DNA from: Bugulina stolonifera
Lineage: Eukaryota; Bryozoa; Gymnolaemata; Cheilostomatida; Bugulidae
Assembly (NCBI GenBank): GCA_935421135.1
Contig: OW285189.1
Span: forward strand, 21,144,298 to 21,208,297
Length of the DNA: 64,000 bases
Reading direction: 5' to 3'
Shown one piece after another: positions 21,596-36,000 of this stretch. The position numbers were made by a program, and so were the translations under genes. The notes below the pieces were generated by a model that worked only from the letters and a program-made list of their open reading frames with translations, was not told the origin of the DNA and did no database searches. Positions within the stretch are counted from its first letter, which is position 1. Each line of letters opens with the position of its first letter.

Positions 21596-24500
21596 TCAAT
21601 GAATTATGTTTGGATTAGGTGGATGAGTGGTAACATCTGGAACTGAAGATGTACCTTTTAGAAACGTAGTCACTGACTTCCGCCTCCTTCTAGTCAACGA
21701 TTTTTCACTTTCGTGCCTTATTTTATTATGATTGTGTCCAGTATGATCTTTCATTTTTTTTCGAAATTCTCTTTCGGTCAATATGAGATCTGAGATATGG
21801 TCTGGAGTATTACTATGACTTGGTACAAAACCGTTTCTAGTTTTAATATCATCAATACTACTCTTTTCTGATGAGCGCATTCCTCTTTTCTTTGATCTTT
21901 TCCGTTGCCGCTTACGCATTTTACGCTTTCGAGCTCTTTCTCTTTCTTTCTTTAACTGTTCACGTTTTCGCTGCTTTTTACTTAGCTTTTCTGATGAGCT
22001 ACTGTCATCCAGTATACCTAGTTTATAATTTTTGTTTACACAGTCAAAAAATACGCTATCATATCCAAGTGATTTGGCCATTATATCATATCTCTCCTGC
22101 TTGCACAGTTCCTCTTGAGTCTGCTCCATCAATATAGCAGCAATAGAGTCTGTGTTTATAGCAACTTCCTCGCACCTTGGCCCTTGTCTATCAGACGGAC
22201 ATCTACAAGTAATAATAGCTTATTTACTAAACTAAACTGTAATAGGTTTATATGTAAAAGTTGTCTGTCCTTAGCTTAGTAAAAACAATGCTGTCATCAA
22301 GCTTGATCAAAATAGAAGATTGAACAACATGCATGTAGGTTCGGTGCTTTTAAGAAAACATGGTAACATCAAACAGCAAATTGTTTCCGATGAACTACTC
22401 ATTATTTCACGCACTCTCGAGTTACTAATGCAACGAAGTTTTTCATCCAACAATAGTATTGTCTGAAACGATACTATTGTGAATTTCTTATAAGCTTAAT
22501 AGTTGAAGAGGGAGCACTGGAGGTAAGACAAGAAGGTAGGAGTGATGTTACATACAACTGGGGTGTCTTACTAACATTACTACATATGCACAATGCTTCA
22601 AATATCAGTAATTAGGCACATTAAATGTATCAAACAATACTATACCTATGCAGGCTGAGTGCCTTTCCATACCCAGCACTAACTTTTTTCTCAGATATCA
22701 GACAAAAACAGGCATAAGAAAGTTGTGCAAGTACTAACTCTTGTTTACTTGGCAAAACACATGAATAATATACATCACAATGTGATGGTACTAGCACTGT
22801 TGACAACCTGTATTTGATTTCACACATATAGGCCTACATTTCAACTGAATCATTTTAATTTTATTGTTCTAAAAGTAAGAGGTGTAACGCTATATAAACA
22901 GCATGGCTGAAGCACATGTAGACATGCATCAACAAAAATATTAATTGTATTCAATTGCAGCGCACATAAGGAATATCAAAAAAATATTTTGTTGTCAAAG
23001 AGTAGACAACTACATGTATCACATCTATTCATTGAAACATTGTATGGGAGAATTATGGTTTGGCATTATATTTATAAATGCAGTCAATATCAACTTTTTA
23101 TCTTAAGCCTATGATGAGGAGTTATCATTCATTTCGGCTGATGTCACCTGTATATTACAGTGATATGTATATTGCAGTAATTATATTATATAGACTTAGA
23201 GATGCTGGAGCAGAGGCTAATATTTATTGCTTGAAATATTCTAATTATGTCAAGCCGATCAGTTGATCACCACTTGAAATTCTCTGACAGTAATACAAGA
23301 TATGACACAAGATATCTACCATTTCCTGGTACAGTAGCGCAAGGGTCATGTGTGCAAACAGAAAATACCTCATAATAATTTAACTTAATGCGTGAGATTA
23401 AGAGGATGAAGAGCCAATAAAGAGGGTTAAATGATAGGATGTCATAGACATAACACCACTCCACACTATTACTATCTCTCTCCTAACTTACAATGCATGC
23501 TTTACACAAATAGATCCCTTATCCAATCTACTTGTTAGACAACATTATTTAGTCTGCGAATTACATCTCTGTATACAACCTAATATAAACATTGTGTAAT
23601 AATGACAGTATCATCACAATTACTGTTATAGAATACATTACTACTTTTAGAAGTAAATTTCTATTAGTAGGAGTATAATATATTATAAATTGCAGTAATA
23701 AGGTCTACAACCCGCGCATTAGGCTTTGTAAAGTATAGAGTCCAACATAGCTGCAGAGTTAACTGATAGTCTCATATATATAATGTTTATGTCTGTACAT
23801 GATGGAATGGGCCAAACTACTTTCTTAATGTTATACTGAGAAAGGGCAATGATCATAATTATACGAGTGTAAATACTGCCTACCCAACCTGTTTGTAAAT
23901 TCTGCAACAGCATCTTTTATAATGAGCGCAATTATTGCGTACCAGCATCATGGCCTTCAATATTAGACGTAGACAGTTGTCGTGAAGCTGACCATTTTAT
24001 GTTTTGAAATGTTGACCCACTTTTACATGCTGTAATTAGGAAAGTGCTTGTTATAAGTGATAGATAAAACTGTAAACTAACAGGTATATTGTGCAATATA
24101 GAACTCCATTCACTACTTTTCTACTGGTTATATAAACTGTCTGCTAATACTTAGCATGTATTCTCCCACATGTATGCACATTGAGGATGGATATAGGATG
24201 GTGATTGTTTATTCATTATAGCAAGTCTATCCAAATTTCTAGCATACCATAAACTTGTCAAGCAAATCTTCATACTGGCACAAGGTGGAGTTATTTGTGA
24301 AATGTCTCATGTTTGTGTTAGAAAGATAATGTAATACTATGCTAGATTTATATACATGCAGGTCTGCAGTGCAGGACCAGATAGAACTAGGCATGCACTA
24401 CACTGACTACAGCCTACCACATAAAATTAAGCAAAACCAACTTGCACTGGTGTAAAATGCCTGGGATAATTATTGCAAAGCAATCAGTATTACTATTATA

Positions 24501-27500
24501 CATCCTTGTAATGATATTTGGAGAAATTAAGTAAATTATCTCATACTTGAGAGAAAGAACTGATGATTATTAAGTGGTTTTCAATAGATGGATTATTTTA
24601 ATAAATACATTAATTCAATGCCTAATTAGTACTAATCCACGTTATATCTACATTGCACAGGTGATGGTAATCGTCTATGTGTGGTACCACCCCTAAGCTG
24701 CAGGCAAGTGTATCATGGTATCATTACTGCTCCTGTAGAAAGTTGGAATTCATACAGACCTACTAACTAACAGCTTGCACTTTTAGTCACTATTATCTTA
24801 TGGCATTTTATCTGCGGTTTTTAGTGCATTATACGATTGTTAGTACATTATACATGGAATTTGATCTACAAGCGTGTATATTCAAGTTTCTATAACTCAT
24901 GTGCATGAGTATAGTCAGATGTGACTTGCGAAATATACTCACCATGTAAAACCAGTCATAAAGAGAGGACAATTCCTAATCTATTCCGAACAAGGTGTTT
25001 AGTTCCAGACTAATGGCTTGTTCTTGTAATAATTGTGACTTGCATGTTATACGATAATCTAATTACCTGCATATTATAAAGGTATGAAGTTGACTGGTAA
25101 CAAGAGCTGCACAAGAACCAGCTAAGCACCCTTGGGTCTGCTTCTCGTCTTCAGTACACTCTCTTTCTCCCAGGCTCTCTGGAAATAAAAAAAATGGTTT
25201 TAGCATGCCTACAATGTAGGTAAATATTCTGAGTCTATGGGTGTAACACAATGGACAGATGTTAAACCGTATTCATCCAGTTATCTTTGAAGCATCAATT
25301 GCATCAATTATTTAAATTTGGCTAATTACAATTACAATAATTAGCACTTTTCATGTGCTACTTTTAGCTTGTTTACCCAAATTACATTTAATGTGGCTAC
25401 ACTATGCTTGCGGTTTTTCATTCTGGAGAGATCTTAAGGCAGCTTTAGACAATGGGAAGCAACAATAGTGTCATCTATTAAACTCTAGCAGCCAGTAGCC
25501 ACTTATGCCACAGTTCTGGGAAATACACAAACCTTGCAAAAATATAGGTTACTGCATGCGCTTGTAGTCAGCATCAGTGTACAATAATTATATAGGATTT
25601 TGCATGCACCCTTTCACTTAGAGGTGTAACAAAAGTAGATCAGGTTATGCCTTGTGTTGTGTTAAGGTGCAAATACTATACTCAGACTTATTAAAATGTA
25701 ACACATATTAGACAATATCAGGTGTTGAATGCAGTAGGTTTACGCCCAGTTCTGTATTCTATCAACTTTCCAATGACAAAAACATAAAGCTGTACAACAA
25801 TTGACAAAATCATAAAGTATCCCACAGTTAAAATACTGGCAGCAGAACAATAAATAATGATATCATTAGAAACAAAAATAATATTGTGGATGAATTTGGC
25901 TTAGCTTAATCAAAGTATACTAGTAATAGGCCTACTGAATTCACAAGCAGTGATGGTGTTGCAACCATAATAAGCTAAGCAGACACAATTGTCTACATGT
26001 ATATCCTTGGGAAAAACAACCAAATTTCAACATTACTGTGATCAATAAGTAGCAACTAACAATTTAATTATTTTTATAGGAATTTTAGGTGTGCAGTACC
26101 AAAGCCAATATAAAGTGCTAGTATTATGTGCTCTTTGGCAGCAGTTCAAATGTATGATCATGACAGCTCTAAATTGCTGACAATGCTGCAGTTTGTAAAA
26201 AATATAAACTTTGACAGAAAACTATAAAACAATTCAAAAATTGTTAACTGTCACAAGATTTCAAAGGTAGATATTTTTCCAACTCTGGAGTTACTACACG
26301 GGGTTGTAGTCTGCTTTCAATTGTGATTGCCATGTGGCTAATGTCAGTGTATACTTGTATAGTCTACTACATATAGTCTACTACATATACGCTACAGGTA
26401 ATTGCTTTCATTACGCAATCCTACCAGCACCCTGCTTAGACTTCCATCTCGAGAAAATCATTGATTCAAGAGGGACAGAAATTAGGAAACCCTTTTTTTG
26501 GGGACAAAAATACTTGACTTCTTGTTACTGTAAAACTCCCTCAATCATTATGGGGTTTCCTACACATACTTGTATTATAATTGCTATATTATTTGTATCA
26601 CTGGACATTCCTTTTAGCATGTTTAATCACTGAGACAGCAGACATAATAATAAGTGTTATAATGGATATAACACTCTCGGACTCGGTGCACAGCTCATAT
26701 CAACAATAGGATGAGGTGCTGACTTTTATTTAATACTGTATTTAATTTGGTTACCCCTCCCTACATGCCCGCAAACATAATTAAACTACCACAACAGTTG
26801 AGATGGGGTTGGCACACCCACAATCTAGTAGTTCTGTACTCATCATCCTACCTACTAGTAAGTAGCACTTCCATTCTTCTATAATGTAGGTAATTAAGGA
26901 ATACAATAATTATTACTAAGGTCTATCCTTCTACAATGTATTTTCAAATCCTGCATATTTTGCCATGTGTTTACTAATAGGTCCAATATCATTAATGTGA
27001 TTGCAAGAAATTTTAGGGACAATTTTAATGGAATGACATATCTAATGGGATTTAGATGAAGTCATTATGGGGGCAGATAGTGTTTCTAGTGGTATGTAGT
27101 ATAAATTTATCTCCTAACCATTAGCAAGATAAAGACTAATGGATGGATAAATACATGCAACTATCTAGTATTTACATGTTGCCTACAATAACTAATGATG
27201 ATACATATAGAGATGCACAAGTCATGGGTCCTATACCCAGCACCCTAATGCAATTAGCCCATTTAGTTGAAGAGAAATATGGCCATAATTAAAATAAAAT
27301 TAAAATTGCTAAACAGCTGCTCAGGTAGATCTATCTATTCTGGCCAGTATGGAGAATATAGATGCAACAAAGCCACAAGTCTGCATCATAGGTTACTGTA
27401 TAGTACTTTAGAATAAATAGATAAAAACTGAAGCCGTCAGGACTGGTGGGTGATAATGTAGTATGGTGGTTCAATCTTCCTTATCACACCTCCAAATGAC

Positions 27501-30008
27501 ACTTAAATAGTGAATCAATTTCGTGTCATGTATAATATGCAAGTGTTGATGGGCAATTTTTTGGGTAGCAACCCAAGAATAATGATACACTTGCACTTGT
27601 TCCATCCACAGTAGTCATGGGTGAAATCAATCATTGTAATACGATGACCGAATTGCAACTCTGTGTTTACTGTCGTGAGGCAAAGTGAGTGCGACACACT
27701 AAAGCTGGGGGCTGACACTTGGGTGCAAGTATTACCGCTGACTCCCATCCCATTGTTATTGGGCATACCTGAGCCAGGGTCAGGCTATAACGGGTGAGCA
27801 ATGCCCAGGTTTGATTTTACGATATTTCTTAGATAAAACAAATAGAAGATAGATTTTTAACTGTTGTATATTTGTTGTTTTCACAGGTACGAGTCAATGA
27901 ACAAAATGAATAGAGGTATACACTTTGCAACTATTGTTTGGATGGTTAATTAACAAGTTGCAAGAAGCTATTCATATCAAAGTGCCATCTCAGTACACAT
28001 TTACTACTTCAGCTTTAGACTATATATTGCTTCAATAACTATTATACTTATTGTGTAGATTGTTTAGTATATGAGTTAAAACAAATACAAATTGATAATT
28101 CTGTCGCTTGATACATATATTCATTGCTTTTACAAGGAATGCATTGCAGACTGGATGGAGATCTAGTCAGGTTGGCTGGGAGACTGGGAGTTGAACTTAA
28201 TGGATTAAGATATGAGATATTGTCACCTCATTGCTATCACTGTTAATTACAATTATATAGTGTATGGAATAATAATTAGTCTCTCTCTCCACCACTTCCC
28301 CCCTAACGTTCAGTAAACCCATCTGCTACGAGGAAAATCTAATTGTTCTAGAAGAGTGTGTCAAATAATGAACTTGGTAATGAACATATTATTGTACTTA
28401 GTTATATTGTGGATGCAAAAGGATCAGTTAATTGCTTCTAATCACGACTAGTGACAAAACCACCTAATACAACCATCTGCACAATTCTTGTTAACTCATT
28501 TGAATTCAGTAAAATTTGTTTGGCTCCATGCATAGTCAAGGCCAAATCCTAGAAGCCTTCTAATATTTTAACATAAACTAGTAGGAAAACAAACTATTTG
28601 GTTCGTTTATTTTATGCATAATCCTAGACATTTGCCTAGTGGCTGATAGCACATACTGTAAAACATAAATTATTATTTTAGTTTCGGAGGTCTCTGTAGA
28701 GAAAGCTGTCTGTGTGGAACAAATTGATGTCTATGTGCAATTTGCAGTCAAGGGATCGATGGCCACATATAAGTCATCTGTTGCAGGACAACAAATGTTT
28801 AAAAGCACAACTAGAATAGATGCATGCAAGTGTGATACCATGTACTTATTTAGTATACATTGATAGAGTCCTAATACAGCTTTTACACACTATTGGTTAT
28901 TACAAGTAAGGTGTAGGCCTATCAGTATTACTTGTAGGTATATATATAAAATGTGAATTATACTCCTATACATCAGTGCTTGTATTTGTATACTTTAGCT
29001 TGTTAACCAGGAATAGAATAATGTTGAGTATTCAATAGAACAAGATATACTCAACTATAGCCTTATCTTTTACTGGCTGAATGTTGTTTGCTTTATACAC
29101 CCTTCTCTACATGGAGCTACATTATGTGCCACAAACTATGGACCACAGATGTAGGCCAGTCTCCTAACAATGCTCAGTGGATCACTTTTAGTACAAGCTT
29201 GTTTTGGTGCATACGTTGTAGATTTTCATAATAAATAATCATATTATGTACAAAGTTGTCAGTTGTCACCTCTTTGTTTTGTATAATGTGGCATTGGTAT
29301 GATTACTATTTATCATGCAATCAGCAGGAGTGCTATTATAATTATCGTTTTAGGAATTGTTGGATCATTAAGTACAACTGTGAGTGTGCTATACTAACAT
29401 ACTATACAATTAAGTTGAATAAATACACTAATTTGCTGTAATAGACTGTGTACTCTATTTTAGATTATTGGCACTGTGTCAATTAGGTGATTGGTTAAGC
29501 TGTGGGAGGGAATCAAAATCATATTTTCAATACACTCCACACTGACTATGGTTGGAATATGATTAGCCAATTACATATTTTTGGCACCTCCAAGACTCAC
29601 ATAAAATAAAATTGTGTTGTTTTAGATTATCTAAACGAGCAAACTAGGAAAATATAAACCTTATTTATAACGCTTAGTATACAGACTAACAAGTTATAGA
29701 TGAGCGGAATCTGCAGACTAAATAATATACATGGTACATGCAGCATTCCTCAGTCAAATATTTTGCCTAAATTCTCAAAAACTAGTTTTACCTTTTAACT
29801 CGCCGCTGCCTTGAGCATCTCGTATAGTTCTGGATTTAGACCGATGCCTATGTCTTCTGGTTAAAGAGTTAATGGAAGCTGCATCATTGCCCTGGCTAAC
29901 TGTTAATATGATGGTACTAGTGATGAATACATACATTAGGAATCGACTAAAGGTTGGGGCGTGATATGCTCCTGTTGAATTATCGTCACAAATAGAGAAT
30001 AACCTCAT
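21596..30008 (-). CDS. Secreted single-EGF-domain protein, ErbB-ligand-like, with polybasic tail
   Basis: Three exons: 30008-29792, 25178-25067 and 22202-21596 (stop TGA), 311 residues. Phases match (1, then 2). Residues 25-40 (MYVFITSTIILTVSQG) form a signal sequence; Met25 may be the true start. A basic propeptide follows (RRHRHRSKSR, 51-60). The EGF domain has six cysteines at 80, 90, 95, 109, 111 and 120, spacing 9-4-13-1-8. The intron splits the codon between Cys4 and Cys5 (TGC AG|A TGT). Gly117, Arg119 and Ile125 fall where EGF has Gly39, Arg41 and Leu47, which contact the receptor in ErbB ligands. After the EGF comes a helix with two extra cysteines (143, 164), then a Lys/Arg-rich region (182-218) that could bind heparan sulphate or act in the nucleus. 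No transmembrane segment follows, so a secreted form is expected, as for Drosophila Vein. The long introns (about 4.6 and 2.9 kb) make the joining an inference supported by phase and cysteine pattern. Confidence 0.72.
22203..25066 (-). other. Intron 2 of the EGF-domain gene
   Basis: About 2.9 kb with no supported exon. A short inverted repeat built on ACAATAGTAT and ATACTATTGT lies near 22449-22482. Minus-strand open frames at 22630-22827, 23267-23464 and 23719-23913 lack family similarity. Confidence 0.45.
25067..25178 (-). other. Exon 2 of the EGF-domain gene: Cys1 to Cys4
   Basis: Acceptor atttccag, donor gtaatt. Encodes ESLGERECTEDEKQTQGC and then LAGSCAALVTSQLHTFIIC, i.e. Cys1 to Cys4, and ends with AG, the first two bases of the Arg codon before Cys5. 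The only coding-like segment between 22.2 and 29.8 kb with both splice signals and a cysteine pattern. Confidence 0.78.
25179..29791 (-). other. Intron 1 of the EGF-domain gene
   Basis: About 4.6 kb with no supported exon or transposon on either strand. Open frames at 26334-26633 (plus) and 27515-27766 (minus) have no recognisable domain and no convincing splice borders. Confidence 0.45.
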
Positions 30009-33000
30009 GCTAGATTGTTTGTAAGTTGAAGATAGCCTGTAGCTGTATGGATGGTCATGTGTGGAGCGGTAGTTGAACGCTGCTAAATTTTGTATAGTAA
30101 ATGTTTCGTTATCTTCTGCTGCTAACTAGCCGTGCTTTAACTATTAAACGAAATAATCCTCATCCGTGCATGCTAGGCTGATCTTTGTACAAGATCAGAT
30201 GCAAAAACTTGTTTGTTGTTGAGAATTTGAGTTGTACCAGATATATTGATTAGAATATTTTTAATCCCATATGAGTGGCAGCATATAGATAGAATGGTCC
30301 TCGGGCCTACAAGATATAAGAAGACTGATCAATGCTAATGCAAGTCGTAAGTGCACATGACATTTCATTTGTCTACCAACTTTATTTGTATCTAAAGACC
30401 AAAGAGTCTCCTAATTGACTAATGATTCAGCACCATCAGCAGTAATAAAACCTACTCAGTACTTGATAAACAGTCGCTACTCGTGTTCAATGCTGGCTTA
30501 TAGAACTCAGTATTTTTGGGAAAAATAGTTAGCCAAAGATTTTGTGGCCACTTTTACTAGAAATGAAGCAGTAACACTGCCTGGTACAGTTTATGTGTCT
30601 TATAAGAAACAGGTAATACAAGAATGTAAGACATGGTGGCTGATTAGCATTTAATCTTTGTTTATGATGTATTATAAACACACAATTTAATCATGTAAAA
30701 ATGTCATCTTTGATGTCAGTTCTCACATACAAGTTGTTGCACTAACCTAAGCCAGGGTCAGATTATTAGTTTTGCAAACTATTTCAGCTCTATCAATCCT
30801 CATGTGAACAGTATTATATATTGTATGTATAACATTCAGCTTACACTGGGAACCAATCTACAGGTAGTACATCCCACTTCCCTGTACAATCCTATACAAA
30901 TTCCTCGAAATTTTAATTACTATCTTTAATCAAATAATTGCAAAAAATGAAATATCCATGACCATAGTAACTATGAACAAGGGAAATATGTGTGCAGTTA
31001 GTTACCATGTCACTAGTGAATTATTTGTGGGGATAAAATATCTAAAAAGATCTTTGGTGTAGTGATAAAAAAGCGAGAAGGGTAAACTTTGAAAGCTTAA
31101 TTGGATAACTTCAAACAGAAAGTCTATGTCCGCTATCAACTATTAGTCAATTATGTCAGTGGTAGAGTGCCCAAGACTGAGTCCTGTCTGTTATAACAAA
31201 GCCAGTTTACGTTTACCATGAGTAATCTAGGGCATGTACGCCCTTGTTTAACACTGATAGCACTATTAGAAACCAATCTCTGACAATATCGTGGGATGTT
31301 TAAGCATATTAGAGAATGTCAACAGATTAATTTGATAGTGATCAAGTACACAATCCAAAAAATAACTAACTCGATGTAATTCCTTCGGAACAACTGGTAA
31401 ACACGTACAATAAATCATTCAATGTACAAACAGAAAGTTTTTGTAACTCACATGCGAGTTTAATAAACTCTTAGCACACCTTGTGACTAAATTCATAAAT
31501 TAGTAAATTGTTGCTGGATTGGAAAACGTTTTTTGCTATCGATGTATAAGATTTCTGTATAATTTTACCTGATTATGAAGTTTTCGTTGAGGTTCTATTC
31601 AATGTGTCTTTCTAAATCCGTTTCGCTTGTGTTAATTGGCAAATATGTAGACTTGTAAACAAATAGATGCATAAATATTGTGTCCAGTCAGTTGCTATCA
31701 ACGTTATGAAATGCAGTATATGCACTACATACATGTACATGTATATCTTGCTATAACTTCAATACAATTCTAACCTCCAATTCTATTGGTGATCCACTGG
31801 CCTACATTGAAATGCTATTGGTCGATTGAAATCCGAATGATTGTTTAGATTATTTATTATAAGGTGTCTAGGTGATTGATTTACATATAGCCCTGTTGTG
31901 CATGCTAGCATGATCTGATCTTGTATAGAGGTAGCTGATGTCTTTACTTCTAAATTTTAGTTCGATAATCTGTATCTATGCAACGTGTTGTGTACTTATA
32001 CAGGCTATAATTGCCAGAGGATCATAGTGGTTTAGTGTCTGCTAGTGCTGTGGGCCCAAATGGTTGTAGCTAAGGAAAAATACAATGGCTAAATGGGGTT
32101 ACTTTTGGTTGAATTGAAGTTTTAACTGCAAAAAATGCCCTGTTGGATCTTCCTAGAGCAAATTGAAAGGGGTGTTGAAGAAATCCAAGCACACAATCAC
32201 CATCTCTAGCCATTTTTGCACACACTTCTTTCAATACTTTGAGTTTTCACTAGGCAGTGGTAACTAAGCAAGTATGTGGAAATTAGGTACTTTACCATGG
32301 AATACAGCAATGGGTACTAATTGTAGTTGTTATCTTCTATTCTAAATTAGGACATCATACATGTACATTTATTCCATACATACATGTAGAGGTAACTGTA
32401 AGATTGGGTCTGCAGCATTGTGTGACTAGAACCTGGCAACAACCTAACAGACAGATGGCCTAGAGAAGTTGTCTCCCCACCCCCTTGTCTCAATCACCTA
32501 ATTGGTCTATAGAAATACAAAATAGTGAACAATACTGGACCTAGCTAGCCTAATAGAAGAAATAAAAGATAGAGTGCCTTAGCTCCAATGGCAAATGATT
32601 ATAAAATCTGGGTACACTCTACTAATAAAACCTAGACTCTATGTACAGTTCAAAGAGTCAAGATAGTCTGTTACTCCTTGTTATTGATTTGGAGCCAATG
32701 GCAAAAATGGAAATTTTCCACTCCTACCTATTGTGTCAATTATAAATAATATCATTAAGAACAGAGTCAGAAATTACCTGAATAGAAGTTATTTAATAAT
32801 TTGTAAAGAGATTAACAGATTATAAGAAAACCTTTAACTCTATTGTTTTAGGCCCTGTACTTGCGTCTTACTATGAGCATACTATATTGACTATTGAAAA
32901 AATCATAGGCTACAATCTTAGATTTTTATTACACTTTCTATCACTACTAACTTGTCGACATAACTATACACTACAAGACTCTTTATTACAAGTATTTTGT

Positions 33001-36000
33001 ATGTTAAAAGTATTTTGAATGCTGTAAGCAAGGTGCCAAGGGCAATGCATAATGTTCCCACGGACTCTAAAACAGCACCAGAATGTATCAAATACTAGCA
33101 TAGCATAGTCTAGGTTATTCAACTAGCATTTTTATTTATCAGATTTTTAGTTCAACAACTGGCTTAGTTAGCAACAATAACAATATTGCAAACATAAACA
33201 AACCAAACAAAATCAAAGTTGAATAACGGTAAAAGAACAATTTGATCATTGATAGAAATTGGAGACATCAAAACATTAAAGAAGAAATGTAGGTTCCTAT
33301 CAATGTCTGTAATTAACATTGCATACTATTATCCAAGTACTAACTGGTAGAATGCAAGTCACCTATAAAATTAGCAGTTCAATAAATCAGTTATTGATTA
33401 TCTATCACAGCAAGCTAGGCAGAATGTTTAGAAAAAACTTAAAAAATAATACAAAAGTGAAGTTGACAGCAGAGAAATTTGCAATTAAATCAATGATTTC
33501 TATATATATAAATATGAATTCTAGCACCAACTCATAGACTATTTTATTGTGATTACGATTGTGATTGTGAGTGTGAATATAACTCTATAATTTGTCCAAT
33601 ACTAGCCTGTCTCTAATATAGTAGAAATGCTGTCCTTGTCTACATGTAGGCCCTAATTATATAAATTTCTTTTAATCTTCTCCACTTTGCACTCTTCAGC
33701 TAATCCATCCTAAAAAAATACAAGACATGCACATGTAACCTACATGAAGTTTGATGTCAGTCTAGTATACAGCAATCATGGCATGTTGCAAACAGTTACC
33801 AATTCACCACATTTTTGAAATAGTTAGAGTATGAAATCCTCAAAATTAACCTCACTTTTACCACTTCTCTGGTGTGGGTTGGCAACTACAAAAACACATA
33901 AATGTGACTAAAATTAATGGCTTGGCTGACTGGGACTGTCATGTAAAGGTCTCCATAGCATAATATTGGTGAATGACTGCCAGCAATGCTTTTAGGTGCA
34001 GCAATCAATGGAGAAATTCAAAATTCGAATAGCCCAAAATCCTTTTTTTGGTTCAGGAGTCAACCAGCTATATAGGAAAGACAACTTCTCCTGCTTCAGT
34101 TTTGACAAAGAACAAAGGCTATCCAAAGTGTCCACTGATTTCTGTGCCAAGCCCCAGCAATGATGCATTATGAAACATGATAAAATGACAAAGAAAGAAA
34201 ATTCAGGCTTCAGAATCAGCATCACCTGATGCCATCAATGAGAATGCAATGACTTGGTAGTTGTTACAGTCTAGACATCAGGAGAAGATAAATATATATC
34301 ATATCCAATTATATGCATCAATGGCACCTGAAAAAATACCTTTTAGTATTTTGTCAACAGAGTCAAGTAAATGAATTATTACTAAGGTTGACTGACCGGC
34401 CATGTAACTGTATGGTTTGAATCTATTGAAAACTCAGTCTATGGTATGCAGACTGTCACTAGGTTTGAGTAACTAGTTTTTGAGCAATATTGCACAATTT
34501 TCAGACTTAGATGAGATTTTAATGAATGAGTATGAGTATGAACCTTTGAGGACAAAAATGGAAGAAATTGCATTTTGTGGTGAATGGTGAATGTATAGTA
34601 AAATCAGGTATCAAGTAAGACAATGCTTTGGAGAAAATAAAAACAGCACTAAACATCCTGCTACTTTGTCTGACAAGCAATTGTGGGAACATTAGTACAC
34701 CTGCATTGTCACATTTTAGGACCAAAAAATTATATTGCAATAAAAATCTACATGACAATGAGTGACAACCAGGTATGATATTATTAATCTCAACAAAGTA
34801 TTCAACCACAAACAATTGTTAATCTATATTATAACGTCAAATTTTACTGATTCCAATATAAAATGAGACGATCAAGAAAATTTTGCTTGACGATCTGTTA
34901 CATTTCCATTTTATACATGACAAGATTGCTACTATTGCAAGGAAATGACATTGTTCTACTTCTCATGACTTTGTTTATAATACCATCCAGGAGTTAACAA
35001 ATCATGATTTCAGTCACAATTTGACTGGTGAAACGCAATGCCAACAGATGGCAGTGGCCAACATGAGAAATTTGCCAAAATACTGAGTGTCCTTGCCTCT
35101 CGTACATAGCTAAGTGCCGACCTGTAAATACCTAGCCATGAGAGAAATGATGACGCCATATTGGTAGGACTACCTACTATAAATATAGAATCCAGTAGAA
35201 AGCTTTATACAGTATTTGGAACACTTGTGTGATGAATGACTGAGACAATGAATAAAATAATTTGAGATAATGTGGAAAAATAAGGGTAGCCACCACTAGG
35301 AGGTTTTTGGGCCTGCCGAACATCAAAAATAACTCAAGTGGGAATGTTTCCTACATGAAACACAAATTTATCAACGGTTACCAAACTTTGTAAAGGTTAG
35401 GCTAAAATTTAAAGTCTAAGCATGGTTTACAGCCATCGTTCAGCATTTAGAAATCTGTAGTCAAGGTATCTGATTGCAGTATTGATACTTCCAACCAGCA
35501 TTGGACTTCCTTTGACCTCTGGTAGTCATATGATGTCACTGAACAAAAAATTGAAGGTAAATAAAGATCATATTATCAGCCAAATTCACAATTACAAATA
35601 AATAAACAATTGATTTCTTACTGACTACAGCAGCTTTATCTGGCTAACTAACATATTATTTATCAATTTGTAAACTATTAGGTCTGCACATTTTAGTTAC
35701 AAATAGAGTAATTTTTTAAATAACAAAAATAAAATAGGTAATTTTTGATTGAAGATGCAACAGCTAGTGCAATGGGCAACTTATGCAAAAGGCTTCGGCT
35801 AACACACAGACAAATCAGCGATAGAAAATCGCAGAACAGGTTCTGGTTCAAGCCAATGAAAAGGCCTCAGCCACTATCCAGTTGAATTTTTTGATTTGGT
35901 ACACCATTTATATGAAAGTATTCACTTTCAAAGGCTAGTTTTTGAATGCGATGTGTTCTCTCTCAATAGATTATAGGCAGGCCATGAGTTATGAGATTAA

